Positions 1 through 5,506 of a stretch of 8,840 bases of DNA are shown here, piece after piece. The translations under genes were made by a program, and so were the position numbers. A model generated the notes under the pieces. That model did no database searches, was not told the origin of the DNA, and worked only from the letters and a program-made list of their open reading frames with translations. This stretch comes from Candidatus Hecatellales archaeon B24 (GTDB lineage: Archaea; Thermoproteota; Bathyarchaeia; Hecatellales; Hecatellaceae), in NCBI GenBank assembly GCA_001593855.1, contig LUCC01000061.1, positions 1 through 8,840 of the forward strand, read 5' to 3'. Numbering within the stretch: position 1 is the first letter of the stretch; each line of letters begins with the position of its first letter.

Positions 1-1
1 A

Positions 2-619
2 GGCGATATCTCTCTAAGCCTGCCTTTAAGGCAGATTTCAAGCCTGACAAGAGACCTTAAAAACTCGCGTTTCGTAGCCATCTTCTACGGGCTGGGCCTC
101 CTCGGCACAGGAATGGCTGAAGCCAACCTCAGGGCTCTCCACGAGCTTGCAGAGTCGCTTCGAAAGGCTGGAACAAAATGCGTAGCAATACCCATGCCCG
201 GACACTACAACAGCCTCGGCTTCATTGAAACGGCCTTAAAAGAGGGAGGTTATCCTTACGCCTTAGATTTCTCCCATGGAAACGTCAGGCATGAGCCGGG
301 TGAAACCTCTGCTGTCCCGTCGATTATGAGGGGTGAAGTGGATTCAGCCTTAATCGTAGGCTCAAACCCGCTTTCAAGCCTTCCAAGTGAAGCGGCGAGA
401 AGGCTTCCAAGGCTTCCCTTAGCCGTGTTAGACTACGTTGAAAGCTTAACTTCCATCCATGCTGTCTTCAGGGTTCCTGTGGCGGTTTCAGGCTTTGAGT
501 CTGGAGGAAAGGTTTACAGGCTTGACAGGGTTCAGTTAGAACTTAAACCCGTGGTTTCGCCTCCGGAAGGCATTCTCCCGGATGAAGAGTTTCTGAGAAA
601 GGTTTACGAAAAGCTTTAG
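2..619 (+). CDS. fwdB: Formylmethanofuran dehydrogenase subunit B, C-terminal part (5' end outside window)
   Basis: Catalytic molybdopterin subunit of formylmethanofuran dehydrogenase, which reduces CO2 with ferredoxin electrons to formylmethanofuran (or runs in reverse) in the cytoplasm. The frame is open from base 2, so the ATG at 113 is internal; 205 residues are present, about half the usual length of roughly 430. Family signatures seen are PMPGHYNSLGF (family PMRGHYNVxGF), GYPYALDFSHG (GYPFAVDFSRG), the EPGET motif, RGEVDSALIVGSNP (a dinucleotide-binding loop) and a C-terminal PPEGILPDEEFL that matches the family's PPEGxLPD. The active-site Cys/Sec region lies upstream of the window. The next gene starts 160 bases later behind its own promoter, so it is probably a separate transcription unit. 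Whether the enzyme is the tungsten or molybdenum isoenzyme (fwd or fmd) cannot be told from this part. Confidence 0.9.
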   Translation, partial: GDISLSLPLRQISSLTRDLKNSRFVAIFYGLGLLGTGMAEANLRALHELAESLRKAGTKCVAIPMPGHYNSLGFIETALKEGGYPYALDFSHGNVRHEPGETSAVPSIMRGEVDSALIVGSNPLSSLPSEAARRLPRLPLAVLDYVESLTSIHAVFRVPVAVSGFESGGKVYRLDRVQLELKPVVSPPEGILPDEEFLRKVYEKL

Positions 620-779
620 TCCATTAGAAAACTGTTTATATGCGTAGGTAAAGTACAGTAATCTAAGCATCCCTGTAAATACTTTTTAATTGGCATTCAT
701 ATATGTGTAGAAAAGCTCAACATTGGGAAAAAGCTTTATAATCCCTGCCTAATATATCTTTAAAAATAAAAAAAGAACA
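620..779. other. AT-rich intergenic spacer with three TATA-like elements
   Basis: This is the only sizeable non-coding stretch in the window and is clearly more AT-rich than the flanking genes. It holds TATA-like boxes at 635-742 in three places: TTTATATG (635-642), TTTTTAAT (683-690) and TTTATAAT (735-742), about 48 and 52 bases apart. The T run at 683-687 could instead be part of the fwdB terminator, since archaeal termination often uses T tracts. No tRNA, strong hairpin or credible long ORF was seen. Confidence 0.6.
727..742 (+). promoter_or_regulatory. Probable BRE/TATA promoter of the hydB-hydG-fdh-hyf operon
   Basis: An A-rich BRE-like stretch (GAAAAAG) runs straight into CTTTATAAT, matching the archaeal BRE + TATA pattern. 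Initiation about 25 bases downstream of the TATA centre would fall near 763-766, leaving a leader of about 15 nt. A second AT-rich box (TAATATAT, about 749-757) would instead start transcription near 780, giving a leaderless mRNA. Either way there is no SD-like sequence before the ATG at 780, as is common for first genes of archaeal operons. Confidence 0.55.
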
Positions 780-1784
780 ATGTTCATAAATGATGAATCT
801 TTAAAAGAATTTTTGCTTACATTGTCCAAACACTATACATTAGTTGCTCCCATCGTGGAGACTCCGGGGAAACCTCCCATCCTCTCCCAGCTAAACCATG
901 CGAACTTCAACCGCTTAGAACTGAAAATCAGGCCTTTAACCCCCTACAAATTCTTCTTCCAGCCTCCCAGCGAAGAGCTTTTCACCTATAAGCTTGCTGA
1001 GGGAGTGGTGGAACTGGGCTACGAGGTTAAAAAGCCTGAAAACCTTCTGCTTCTAGGCCTGAGAAGCTGCGATCTTAAGGCGCTAGAGAAGCTTGACATG
1101 GTGATGCTGGAGGAGCCTGCAGACCCCTTCTACAAGTCTAAAAGGGAAAACATACTCTTGGTGAGCTTGGACTGTTCTGAGCCTTCACCATCCTGCTTCT
1201 GTACGGAGGTGGGGTTGAAGCCTTACCCTGAGGAGGGCTACGACTTAAACCTGAGCAGGATTGAAGGAGGCTACCTAGCCGAAGCTGGCAGCGGGAAGGG
1301 TGAAGAACTGCTTAAACAGTTTGAAGACTTGTTCGCAGGAGAGTCTGAAGGGCAGCTGGAACAGAGGAGTGAGCGTAGGGAGGCTGTCTACCGTAAGGTT
1401 AAGGAAGCATACACTAAGCCTCTTAAGGACCTGTCCAAGGTGGGAGAAGAATACTTCATGGAGTTCACCAAGCGTTGCGTTGAATGTTCAGGATGCGTTT
1501 TCACCTGTCCAACCTGCCACTGCTTCTACATTTCAGACTACCGGCAGAGGGAGCTTGGAGGCAGGCTTAAAACCATAGACTCATGCCTTTTCGAAGGCTT
1601 CCAAAGGGTGGCGGCAGGAGTGAATCCGAGGGCCACCTTGAACTCTAGGCTGAGGCAGAGGTTCCTGAAAAAGTTCGTCTACTTCAAGCAGAGATACGGC
1701 GAGTACGGCTGCGTTGGATGCGGCAGATGTGTTGAGGTTTGCCCGGGAGAAATAGACATCAGGGAGGCTGCAGGGCTGATCTGA
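780..1784 (+). CDS. hydB: Sulfhydrogenase beta subunit-like (HydB/AsrA family) iron-sulfur protein
   Basis: Cytoplasmic electron-transfer protein of 334 residues, resembling the beta subunit of Pyrococcus/Thermococcus sulfhydrogenase and anaerobic sulfite reductase subunit A; the length is normal for the family. The N-terminal two thirds carries the family blocks GLRSCDLKALEKLD, a DPFYKSKRENILLV block and CSEPSPSCFC. Two C-terminal [4Fe-4S] binding motifs follow: C233-x2-C236-x2-C239-x3-C243-P (with extra C246 and C248) and C311-x2-C314-x2-C317-x3-C321-P. It probably passes electrons between the flavin of HydG and the Fe-S chain of the following subunits. ATG 780 is the only reasonable start; no SD is visible, consistent with a short-leader or leaderless first gene. 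The stop codon lies in the SD of hydG, so the two are probably translationally coupled. Family assignment is secure; the physiological acceptor is inferred. Confidence 0.88.
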   Translation: MFINDESLKEFLLTLSKHYTLVAPIVETPGKPPILSQLNHANFNRLELKIRPLTPYKFFFQPPSEELFTYKLAEGVVELGYEVKKPENLLLLGLRSCDLKALEKLDMVMLEEPADPFYKSKRENILLVSLDCSEPSPSCFCTEVGLKPYPEEGYDLNLSRIEGGYLAEAGSGKGEELLKQFEDLFAGESEGQLEQRSERREAVYRKVKEAYTKPLKDLSKVGEEYFMEFTKRCVECSGCVFTCPTCHCFYISDYRQRELGGRLKTIDSCLFEGFQRVAAGVNPRATLNSRLRQRFLKKFVYFKQRYGEYGCVGCGRCVEVCPGEIDIREAAGLI

Positions 1785-1788
1785 GGTG
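1783..1788 (+). promoter_or_regulatory. Shine-Dalgarno site of hydG, overlapping the hydB stop
   Basis: GAGGTG overlaps the hydB TGA (1782-1784) and lies 4 nt before ATG 1793 and 7 nt before ATG 1796. It argues for one of these starts rather than the in-frame ATG at 1739, which lies inside hydB and would add 18 residues without family similarity. Confidence 0.7.
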
Positions 1789-1792
1789 GAGG

Positions 1793-2638
1793 ATGATGTC
1801 CTCAAACCCGTATCTGCCAAGGCTGGCTGAAGTGCTGGAGGTTAAGGAGGAAAGCCCTGAAGTTAAAACCTTAAAGTTAAAGCTTAAGGAGGGTAGGATG
1901 AAGTTTAAGGCCGGGCAGTTTCTTGAGCTGACGGTTTTCGGCGTTGGAGAGGCGCCCTTCACCTTTTCCTCTTCTCCTTTCAACCTTGAAAGTTTCGAGG
2001 TCAGCATAGCCAAGGTTGGAAGCGTTACAGGTGCAGCCCACCGGCTTAAGAGGGGCGAGCTGGTAGGCGTTAGAGGCCCCTTCGGCAACGGCTTCCCCTT
2101 AGAGGAGTATAAAGGCAGAGACCTATTGATTGTAGGCGGAGGCATAGGCATAGCCCCCCTCCGCTCCCTCCTGTACGCACTGGTGGCTGAAAGAAGCGAG
2201 TATGGAGAGTTGAAGCTGCTCTACGGGGCGAGAAGTCCCAGCCTCATAATCTACAAGGATGAATGGGAGAAATTCATGGAGAAAGATGTCGAAGTATACT
2301 TGACAGTGGATGTGGGGGATGAAACATGGCGGTGTGGACCCTATGGACCCTGCGGCTACACCCATGTGGGAGTGGTCACAACCCTTTTCGACTTGGTTAA
2401 GCTTAACCCTGAAAAATGCGTTGCCTTCGTTTGCGGTCCACCCATAATGATAAAATTCACCGTGCAGAGGCTGCTTCAGCTAGGGTTTCCTGCCTCACGC
2501 ATTTATCTTTCCCTTGAAAGAATGATGAAATGCGGCCTTGGGAAATGCGGCCACTGCAACATCGAGGGCTACTACGTATGCAAGGACGGCCCAGTCTTCC
2601 CCTTCGAAATGTTAAAAGATATACCTCACCCGTTTTGA
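1793..2638 (+). CDS. hydG: Sulfhydrogenase gamma subunit-like FAD/NAD(P)-binding oxidoreductase (HydG)
   Basis: Ferredoxin-NADP reductase-fold protein of 281 residues that normally exchanges electrons between NAD(P)H, bound FAD and a C-terminal [2Fe-2S] cluster. Seen in order: GQFLELTVFGVGE and TFSSSP (57-62, FAD site), RGPFGNGFP, VGGGIGIAPLRS (114-125, nucleotide-binding loop), VCGPPIM (NAD(P)-domain end), then LERMMKCGLGKCGHC with cluster ligands C247-x4-C252-x2-C255-x7-C263 followed by KDGPVF. The match to Pyrococcus HydG is strong across the whole length. It overlaps or abuts hydB in the usual HydB-HydG pair. ATG 1793 or 1796 is the likely start from SD spacing; an ATG at 1739 is also in frame. 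An odd feature is a CGPYGPCG insertion at residues 181-188. NAD versus NADP preference cannot be read safely. Confidence 0.9.
   Translation: MMSSNPYLPRLAEVLEVKEESPEVKTLKLKLKEGRMKFKAGQFLELTVFGVGEAPFTFSSSPFNLESFEVSIAKVGSVTGAAHRLKRGELVGVRGPFGNGFPLEEYKGRDLLIVGGGIGIAPLRSLLYALVAERSEYGELKLLYGARSPSLIIYKDEWEKFMEKDVEVYLTVDVGDETWRCGPYGPCGYTHVGVVTTLFDLVKLNPEKCVAFVCGPPIMIKFTVQRLLQLGFPASRIYLSLERMMKCGLGKCGHCNIEGYYVCKDGPVFPFEMLKDIPHPF
2333..2350 (+). repeat. 9-bp in-frame tandem duplication inside hydG
   Basis: TGTGGACCC is followed directly by TATGGACCC (one mismatch), encoding C-G-P then Y-G-P, and the next codon is again Cys. This creates the C181-x5-C187 pair in a surface-loop region of the NAD(P) domain where typical HydG proteins have no cysteines. 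Confidence 0.6.
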
Positions 2639-2642
2639 GGGT
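2637..2642 (+). promoter_or_regulatory. Shine-Dalgarno site for the TTG start at 2649
   Basis: GAGGGT overlaps the hydG stop TGA (2636-2638) and sits 6 nt before TTG 2649. It supports this non-ATG start, which places the first cluster cysteine at residue 7, as expected for the family. Confidence 0.55.
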
Positions 2643-2648
2643 TGCCCT

Positions 2649-3596
2649 TTGAAGGTTAGAAGCGTATGCCCGCTGTGCTCGCTTTGCTGCGGCCTATGGC
2701 TAACCGGCGAAAGAGAAATAGAAAAAATAGAGTATGATACTGACCATCCCGTTAATGGAGGAGCCCTCTGCGACAGGGGAAACCTAGTTCACAAGCTTCC
2801 ATACCACGAAGCAAGGCTTACCACACCTCTAATCAGGGAGAACGGCGGCTACAGGCAGATAAGCTGGGAGGAAGCCATAAACATCGCAGCGGAAAAACTG
2901 AAGGAAAGCTTGGAAAGGCATGGGCCGGCTTCCACGCTGCTTCTTTCCTCAGGCTTCTGCACCAACGAGGAAAACTTTCTGCTCTACAGGCTGGCTGAAG
3001 CGTTAGGGGTTAAGGCTTCCCCCTCACCTTTCATAACCACCGGTTTAAGGCGGATGTTCGGCTTGGAAGCCTCAACAGGCACGCTGGAGGGCATGGCAGA
3101 AGCAGACTACGTGTTCATCTACGGGAACCCCCTAGAGCAGTGTCCTGTTTCAGCCAGATACCTTTTGAAGGCGAAATTTGAGAATGCCGCATGTCTCACG
3201 GTTTTAGATGTAAGAAACAGCAGGACAGCCTGGTTCTCAAACATCTTCCTACAGCCCAAACCCAACACCGAAATACTGCTACTGGCCGGAATGCTTAAAC
3301 ATCTAACAGAAAAGGAGCTTTACGACGTAGAATACCTTGAAAAACGTGTTAAAGGCCTGAAAGCCTTCAAGGCCTCCCTAGCCAGGCTTTCCATGCCGAA
3401 AATTTCGGAAGCCACGGGTATTCCACTATCAGCTATAGCTGAGGCGGCTGAAGGTTTGGCGAGGGCCAATAAGCCCTACATCCTGTACACCGCCTCCGTT
3501 CTCAGGCATAGGGAGGCTGAAAACGTTAGGACGTTAGCCAGCCTGGCACTTTTAACCTGCCTGCCCGAAGGAGGGTGGAGGCCTAATAGCCCTTGA
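2649..3596 (+). CDS. FdhA/NuoG-like molybdopterin oxidoreductase, N-terminal part (frame broken near 3573-3580)
   Basis: N-terminal 315 residues of a formate dehydrogenase alpha-type protein. Ligands C7-x2-C10-x3-C14-x26-C41 bind a [4Fe-4S] cluster, and LCDRG replaces the usual LCxKG (R43 for the cluster-to-pterin Lys). CTNEENFLLYRLAEALG (104-120) matches the FDH helix, but the DHCARLCHS-type segment that should follow and carry the catalytic Cys/Sec-His is missing: the chain goes ALGVKASPSPFITTG (118-132). A weak pterin-binding block remains (YGNPLEQCPVS, LDVRNSRTAW). In this frame the last residues, from about residue 310 to the TGA, lose similarity, while the next frame continues it; the intact protein would be about 592 residues, shorter than the 650-700 of typical FdhA. 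The start is a TTG with SD. Probable role: an Fe-S electron conduit between HydB/HydG and the hydrogenase module; formate oxidation seems unlikely. Confidence 0.8.
   Translation: MKVRSVCPLCSLCCGLWLTGEREIEKIEYDTDHPVNGGALCDRGNLVHKLPYHEARLTTPLIRENGGYRQISWEEAINIAAEKLKESLERHGPASTLLLSSGFCTNEENFLLYRLAEALGVKASPSPFITTGLRRMFGLEASTGTLEGMAEADYVFIYGNPLEQCPVSARYLLKAKFENAACLTVLDVRNSRTAWFSNIFLQPKPNTEILLLAGMLKHLTEKELYDVEYLEKRVKGLKAFKASLARLSMPKISEATGIPLSAIAEAAEGLARANKPYILYTASVLRHREAENVRTLASLALLTCLPEGGWRPNSP
3573..3580 (+). other. Apparent frameshift joining the two parts of the FdhA-like gene
   Basis: Frame 2649 reads ...LLTCLPEGG then WRPNSP and stops at 3594-3596. The frame used by the following CDS, open from 3556, reads GGGLIALEGPPNAQGVKDM from 3574 onward, which aligns with the FDH block GxGVxPLRGQNNVQGACDM. 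Moving from one frame to the other needs one base fewer in the GGAGGGTGGAGG tract, for example one G of 3573-3575. A homopolymer assembly error, a genuine indel or +1 recoding all fit. Confidence 0.8.
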
Positions 3597-3627
3597 AGGC
3601 CCTCCGAACGCTCAAGGCGTTAAAGAC

Positions 3628-4428
3628 ATGCTAGCCGAGAAGCCTGGCCTTCGAAATGTCAGGTTTCTGCTGGCTTTAGGAGGGTTTCCCGTAGAGCTTG
3701 ATAAAGCAGAGTTCACGGTTTCCACCCAGCAGTTTAAGCCGGAGAAGCCTTCAGACGTCTTTCCAGACCTTGTTATTCCCACGGCTTGCTGGGCTGAAAA
3801 GGAGGGAAGCCTGACGAACGTGGACAGGCTTGTTCAGTGGCTGGAAAGGGCTGTTAAGCCTCCGGGCAGCGTTAAAACGGACTTCGACTTTCTCCTAGAG
3901 CTTGCAGGCTGTCTGGGGGTTAGCTTCCCCTACAGGAAGCCTGAAGACGTGTGGGGGGACCTGTCAAGCAGGTTTCCCGTCTACCGGAATTTTTCGCCGG
4001 AGCTGCTTAAGGCTAAGCCTGAAAGGTGGGGTGGAAGCAGCCTGTTCAGGGAGAGGTTCGCCACGAAAGACGGCTTTGCAAGGCTTCCAAGGCTAAGCCT
4101 TAAAGCCGACTTCCTAAAGGCTGACGAACGATACCCCTTCATAGCTGTTACGGAGCCAAGGCTTTTCGGTCAAGCCTCCAAGATAGCTTCCAGCCTGGTT
4201 GAGGAGGTTCTCGGCAAACCCTACGAGTACGTTGAAGTAAACCCTGCTGACGCTGGGGGGCTAGGACTGAAGTCCGGATGCCTGGTTAAGCTTGTAGCTG
4301 ACGGCGGTGAGAGGTTACCCCTGAAAGTTCTGGTTTCCAGCATGGTTCCCAGAGGAGTTGTTTTCACACCTGACTACGGGGTTCGCAGGGTTAGAATAGA
4401 AAAGCTGCGGGGTGAGGAGGCTGGCTGA
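3628..4428 (+). CDS. FdhA/NuoG-like molybdopterin oxidoreductase, C-terminal part
   Basis: C-terminal part (266 residues from ATG 3628; homologous sequence begins upstream at about 3574). FDH-family blocks seen: SDVFPDLVIPTACWAEKEGS (family ADVVLPxxxWAEKDGT), NVDRLVQWLERAVKPPG (NxERRVQxxxxAxxPPG), and a C-terminal pterin-binding-domain remnant EVNPADAGGLGLKSGCLVKL. The stretch between the NAQG block and the DVFPDLVIP block is much shorter than in FDH, and the C terminus ends soon after FTPDYG without the NxLT region. At the junction, LRGQNN of FDH reads LEGPPN, so the active-site Arg and Gln are replaced by Glu and Pro. If the upstream frameshift is real, this piece could be expressed as a separate subunit from ATG 3628, although no clear SD was noted. 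The following gene overlaps it by 17 bases. Confidence 0.75.
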   Translation: MLAEKPGLRNVRFLLALGGFPVELDKAEFTVSTQQFKPEKPSDVFPDLVIPTACWAEKEGSLTNVDRLVQWLERAVKPPGSVKTDFDFLLELAGCLGVSFPYRKPEDVWGDLSSRFPVYRNFSPELLKAKPERWGGSSLFRERFATKDGFARLPRLSLKADFLKADERYPFIAVTEPRLFGQASKIASSLVEEVLGKPYEYVEVNPADAGGLGLKSGCLVKLVADGGERLPLKVLVSSMVPRGVVFTPDYGVRRVRIEKLRGEEAG

Positions 4429-4906
4429 CCTGTTCTTCGACTTAGACCTGTGCATGGAGTGTAGAAGCTGCGAAGTAGCCTGCGAAAGGGAAAGGTTTGA
4501 AAGGAAGCTGGAAGTCGAAGTCTACGGGGAAGTCTCCCCCTTCGTAGCCCAGTGCAGGCGGTGCCGTAAAAGCCCTTGCGTGGAAGCCTGCCCAACCGGA
4601 GCCCTAGAAAAGCGGGGAGCCCTAGTGGCTGTTAACGAGATGCTGTGTATTGCCTGCAAGTCCTGCATGGTAGCCTGCCCCTTCGGCGTCCTAGAAGTCA
4701 CAGACCGGCATGTGGTAAGCAAATGCGACCTATGCCTTAAACGGCTGGAAGCAGGTGAGAAGCCTGTCTGCGCTTTAACCTGTCCTACAGGAGCCTTGAA
4801 ATTCGGCGAGCCTGAAGAGGTTGAGGCTGCAGCCAGGCAGGGCATGAAAGGTAGGAGGCCTAGGGAGCTGGCTGGGCCTAAAATCTATGCTTGGAGGCCG
4901 AGGTGA
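4412..4906 (+). CDS. HycB/HydN-like ferredoxin subunit with four [4Fe-4S] clusters
   Basis: Small polyferredoxin of 164 residues belonging to the FDH/hydrogenase electron-transfer subunit family. Sixteen cysteines form four motifs: C14-x2-C17-x2-C20-x3-C24; C48-x2-C51-x4-C56-x3-C60-P; C79-x2-C82-x2-C85-x3-C89-P; C105-x2-C108-x11-C120-x3-C124-P. This pattern is typical of HycB, HydN and HyfA, which link a formate dehydrogenase-like subunit to a membrane hydrogenase. No signal peptide is present, so it is a cytoplasmic-side subunit. The GTG start at 4412 overlaps the upstream gene by 17 bases and puts the first Cys at residue 14 as in the family; the best SD-like tract (GAGGAGG) lies just after this GTG, so the exact start is less sure. 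Its stop overlaps the SD of the next gene. Confidence 0.88.
   Translation: MRRLADLFFDLDLCMECRSCEVACERERFERKLEVEVYGEVSPFVAQCRRCRKSPCVEACPTGALEKRGALVAVNEMLCIACKSCMVACPFGVLEVTDRHVVSKCDLCLKRLEAGEKPVCALTCPTGALKFGEPEEVEAAARQGMKGRRPRELAGPKIYAWRPR
4900..4906 (+). promoter_or_regulatory. Shine-Dalgarno site that sets the hyfE-like start at 4915
   Basis: GAGGTGA is a full match to the archaeal SD consensus, lies 8 nt before ATG 4915 and contains the stop codon of the upstream gene. It makes the in-frame TTG 4891 and GTG 4903 unlikely starts. Confidence 0.7.
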
Positions 4907-4914
4907 AAAAGGGT

Positions 4915-5499
4915 ATGGCGGAGTTGGTAGTGGCGGCACTGGCTGTCTTCTTTCTTTCCCTAGCCATCTCAGAGCTTAAAGACTTCCATCAGCTCTCCTT
5001 TTTCGCTTTGCTGCACGGCTTAGCCCTGCTTCCTTTAAGCTTCACCCATGTGGAAGGGTTCACGGTTAGGCTGGCTGTTAGCCTGGCTGTTTTCGCCTTG
5101 CTCCTGCTCTTCGTTAGGAGGACGGGTGTCAGAAGGGAGACAGCAGCCCTGCCAGCGGTTTTATCCCTCTCCGCCCTGGGTGTTCTGTTGGTCGCGGCGG
5201 CAGCAACTTTATCGCTTTTCAAGGTAAGCCTGCCGGTTATGGTTTGGGCGTTAAGCCTGGCCCTAGGCGTCTTCATGGCGATGCTGAAAAGAGACCTCTT
5301 CAAGGTGGTCTTAGGCGTCTACGTTGCCATAAACGCGGCTCACGGGCTCTTCCTAGAGTTCGCAGGGCCTCCGGCAGCCTCCATAGCCTTCGACCTGATG
5401 GAGCTGGCGGTTGTAGGCGTTATGCTGTGGATGGCGTTCCTGGTATACCAGCGGTATGGGAGCTTAGACGTTTGGAGGGCGAACCTTTTGAGGTGGTGA
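4915..5499 (+). CDS. HyfE-like (NuoK-related) hydrogenase-4 membrane subunit
   Basis: Hydrophobic protein of 194 residues with about six or seven membrane segments (roughly 3-19, 28-45, 55-69, 78-98, 107-122, 127-145, 150-172). It resembles HyfE of group 4 hydrogenases and formate hydrogenlyase complexes, in which the C-terminal half is NuoK/MrpC-like and helps form the proton or Na+ path. The end, with DLMELAVVGVMLWM and then YGSLDVWRANLLRW, parallels the HyfE ending (LLDLLVGVFVMGI ... LDxxxLxxLKx). One acidic residue of the NuoK pair seems retained in the last helix (DLMEL), whereas the first position (GLELMLNA in NuoK) reads GVYVAINA. The start is ATG 4915 because of a perfect SD; a longer version from 4891 would overlap the upstream gene. 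Family confidence is moderate to good, since these small membrane proteins diverge quickly. Confidence 0.8.
   Translation: MAELVVAALAVFFLSLAISELKDFHQLSFFALLHGLALLPLSFTHVEGFTVRLAVSLAVFALLLLFVRRTGVRRETAALPAVLSLSALGVLLVAAAATLSLFKVSLPVMVWALSLALGVFMAMLKRDLFKVVLGVYVAINAAHGLFLEFAGPPAASIAFDLMELAVVGVMLWMAFLVYQRYGSLDVWRANLLRW
5490..5499 (+). promoter_or_regulatory. Shine-Dalgarno site for the TTG start at 5507
   Basis: GAGGTGGTGA includes the stop codon of the upstream gene; its GGTGA end is 7 nt before TTG 5507, supporting that non-ATG start. Confidence 0.6.
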
Positions 5500-5506
5500 A
5501 CAAGGC

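Noticed and set aside
377..418. Repeated AAGCCTTCC/AAGGCTTCC words here and frequent AAGCCT or AGGCTT elsewhere
   Set aside because: They are spread over coding frames and fit codon preference (Ala, Ser, Leu and Lys codons) rather than a discrete repeat or site; a genome-wide word count would be needed to say otherwise.
703..741. Twelve-codon ORF (ATG 703 to TAA 741) as a leader peptide
   Set aside because: It has no SD, overlaps the main TATA box and shows no attenuator-like hairpins; chance is the simplest reading.
1739..1792. Extended start of hydG at ATG 1739
   Set aside because: The extra 18 residues lie in the hydB C-terminal coding region, have no HydG similarity and no SD, while GAGGTG precedes ATG 1793/1796.
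1581..2365. Reverse-strand ORFs within hydB and hydG, and similar ones at 4374-4845, 4989-5303, 5464-5766, 6109-6342 and 6754-7138
   Set aside because: They are antisense shadows of conserved genes, rich in Ser, Arg and Pro, with no recognizable domain or promoter.
3586..3630. In-frame TGA at 3594-3596 as a selenocysteine codon in the FdhA-like gene
   Set aside because: Frame-0 sequence beyond the TGA has no FDH similarity and stops again shortly after, whereas the +1 frame carries the conserved block. The position is also far from where the Sec residue of FDH lies (about residue 120-140).
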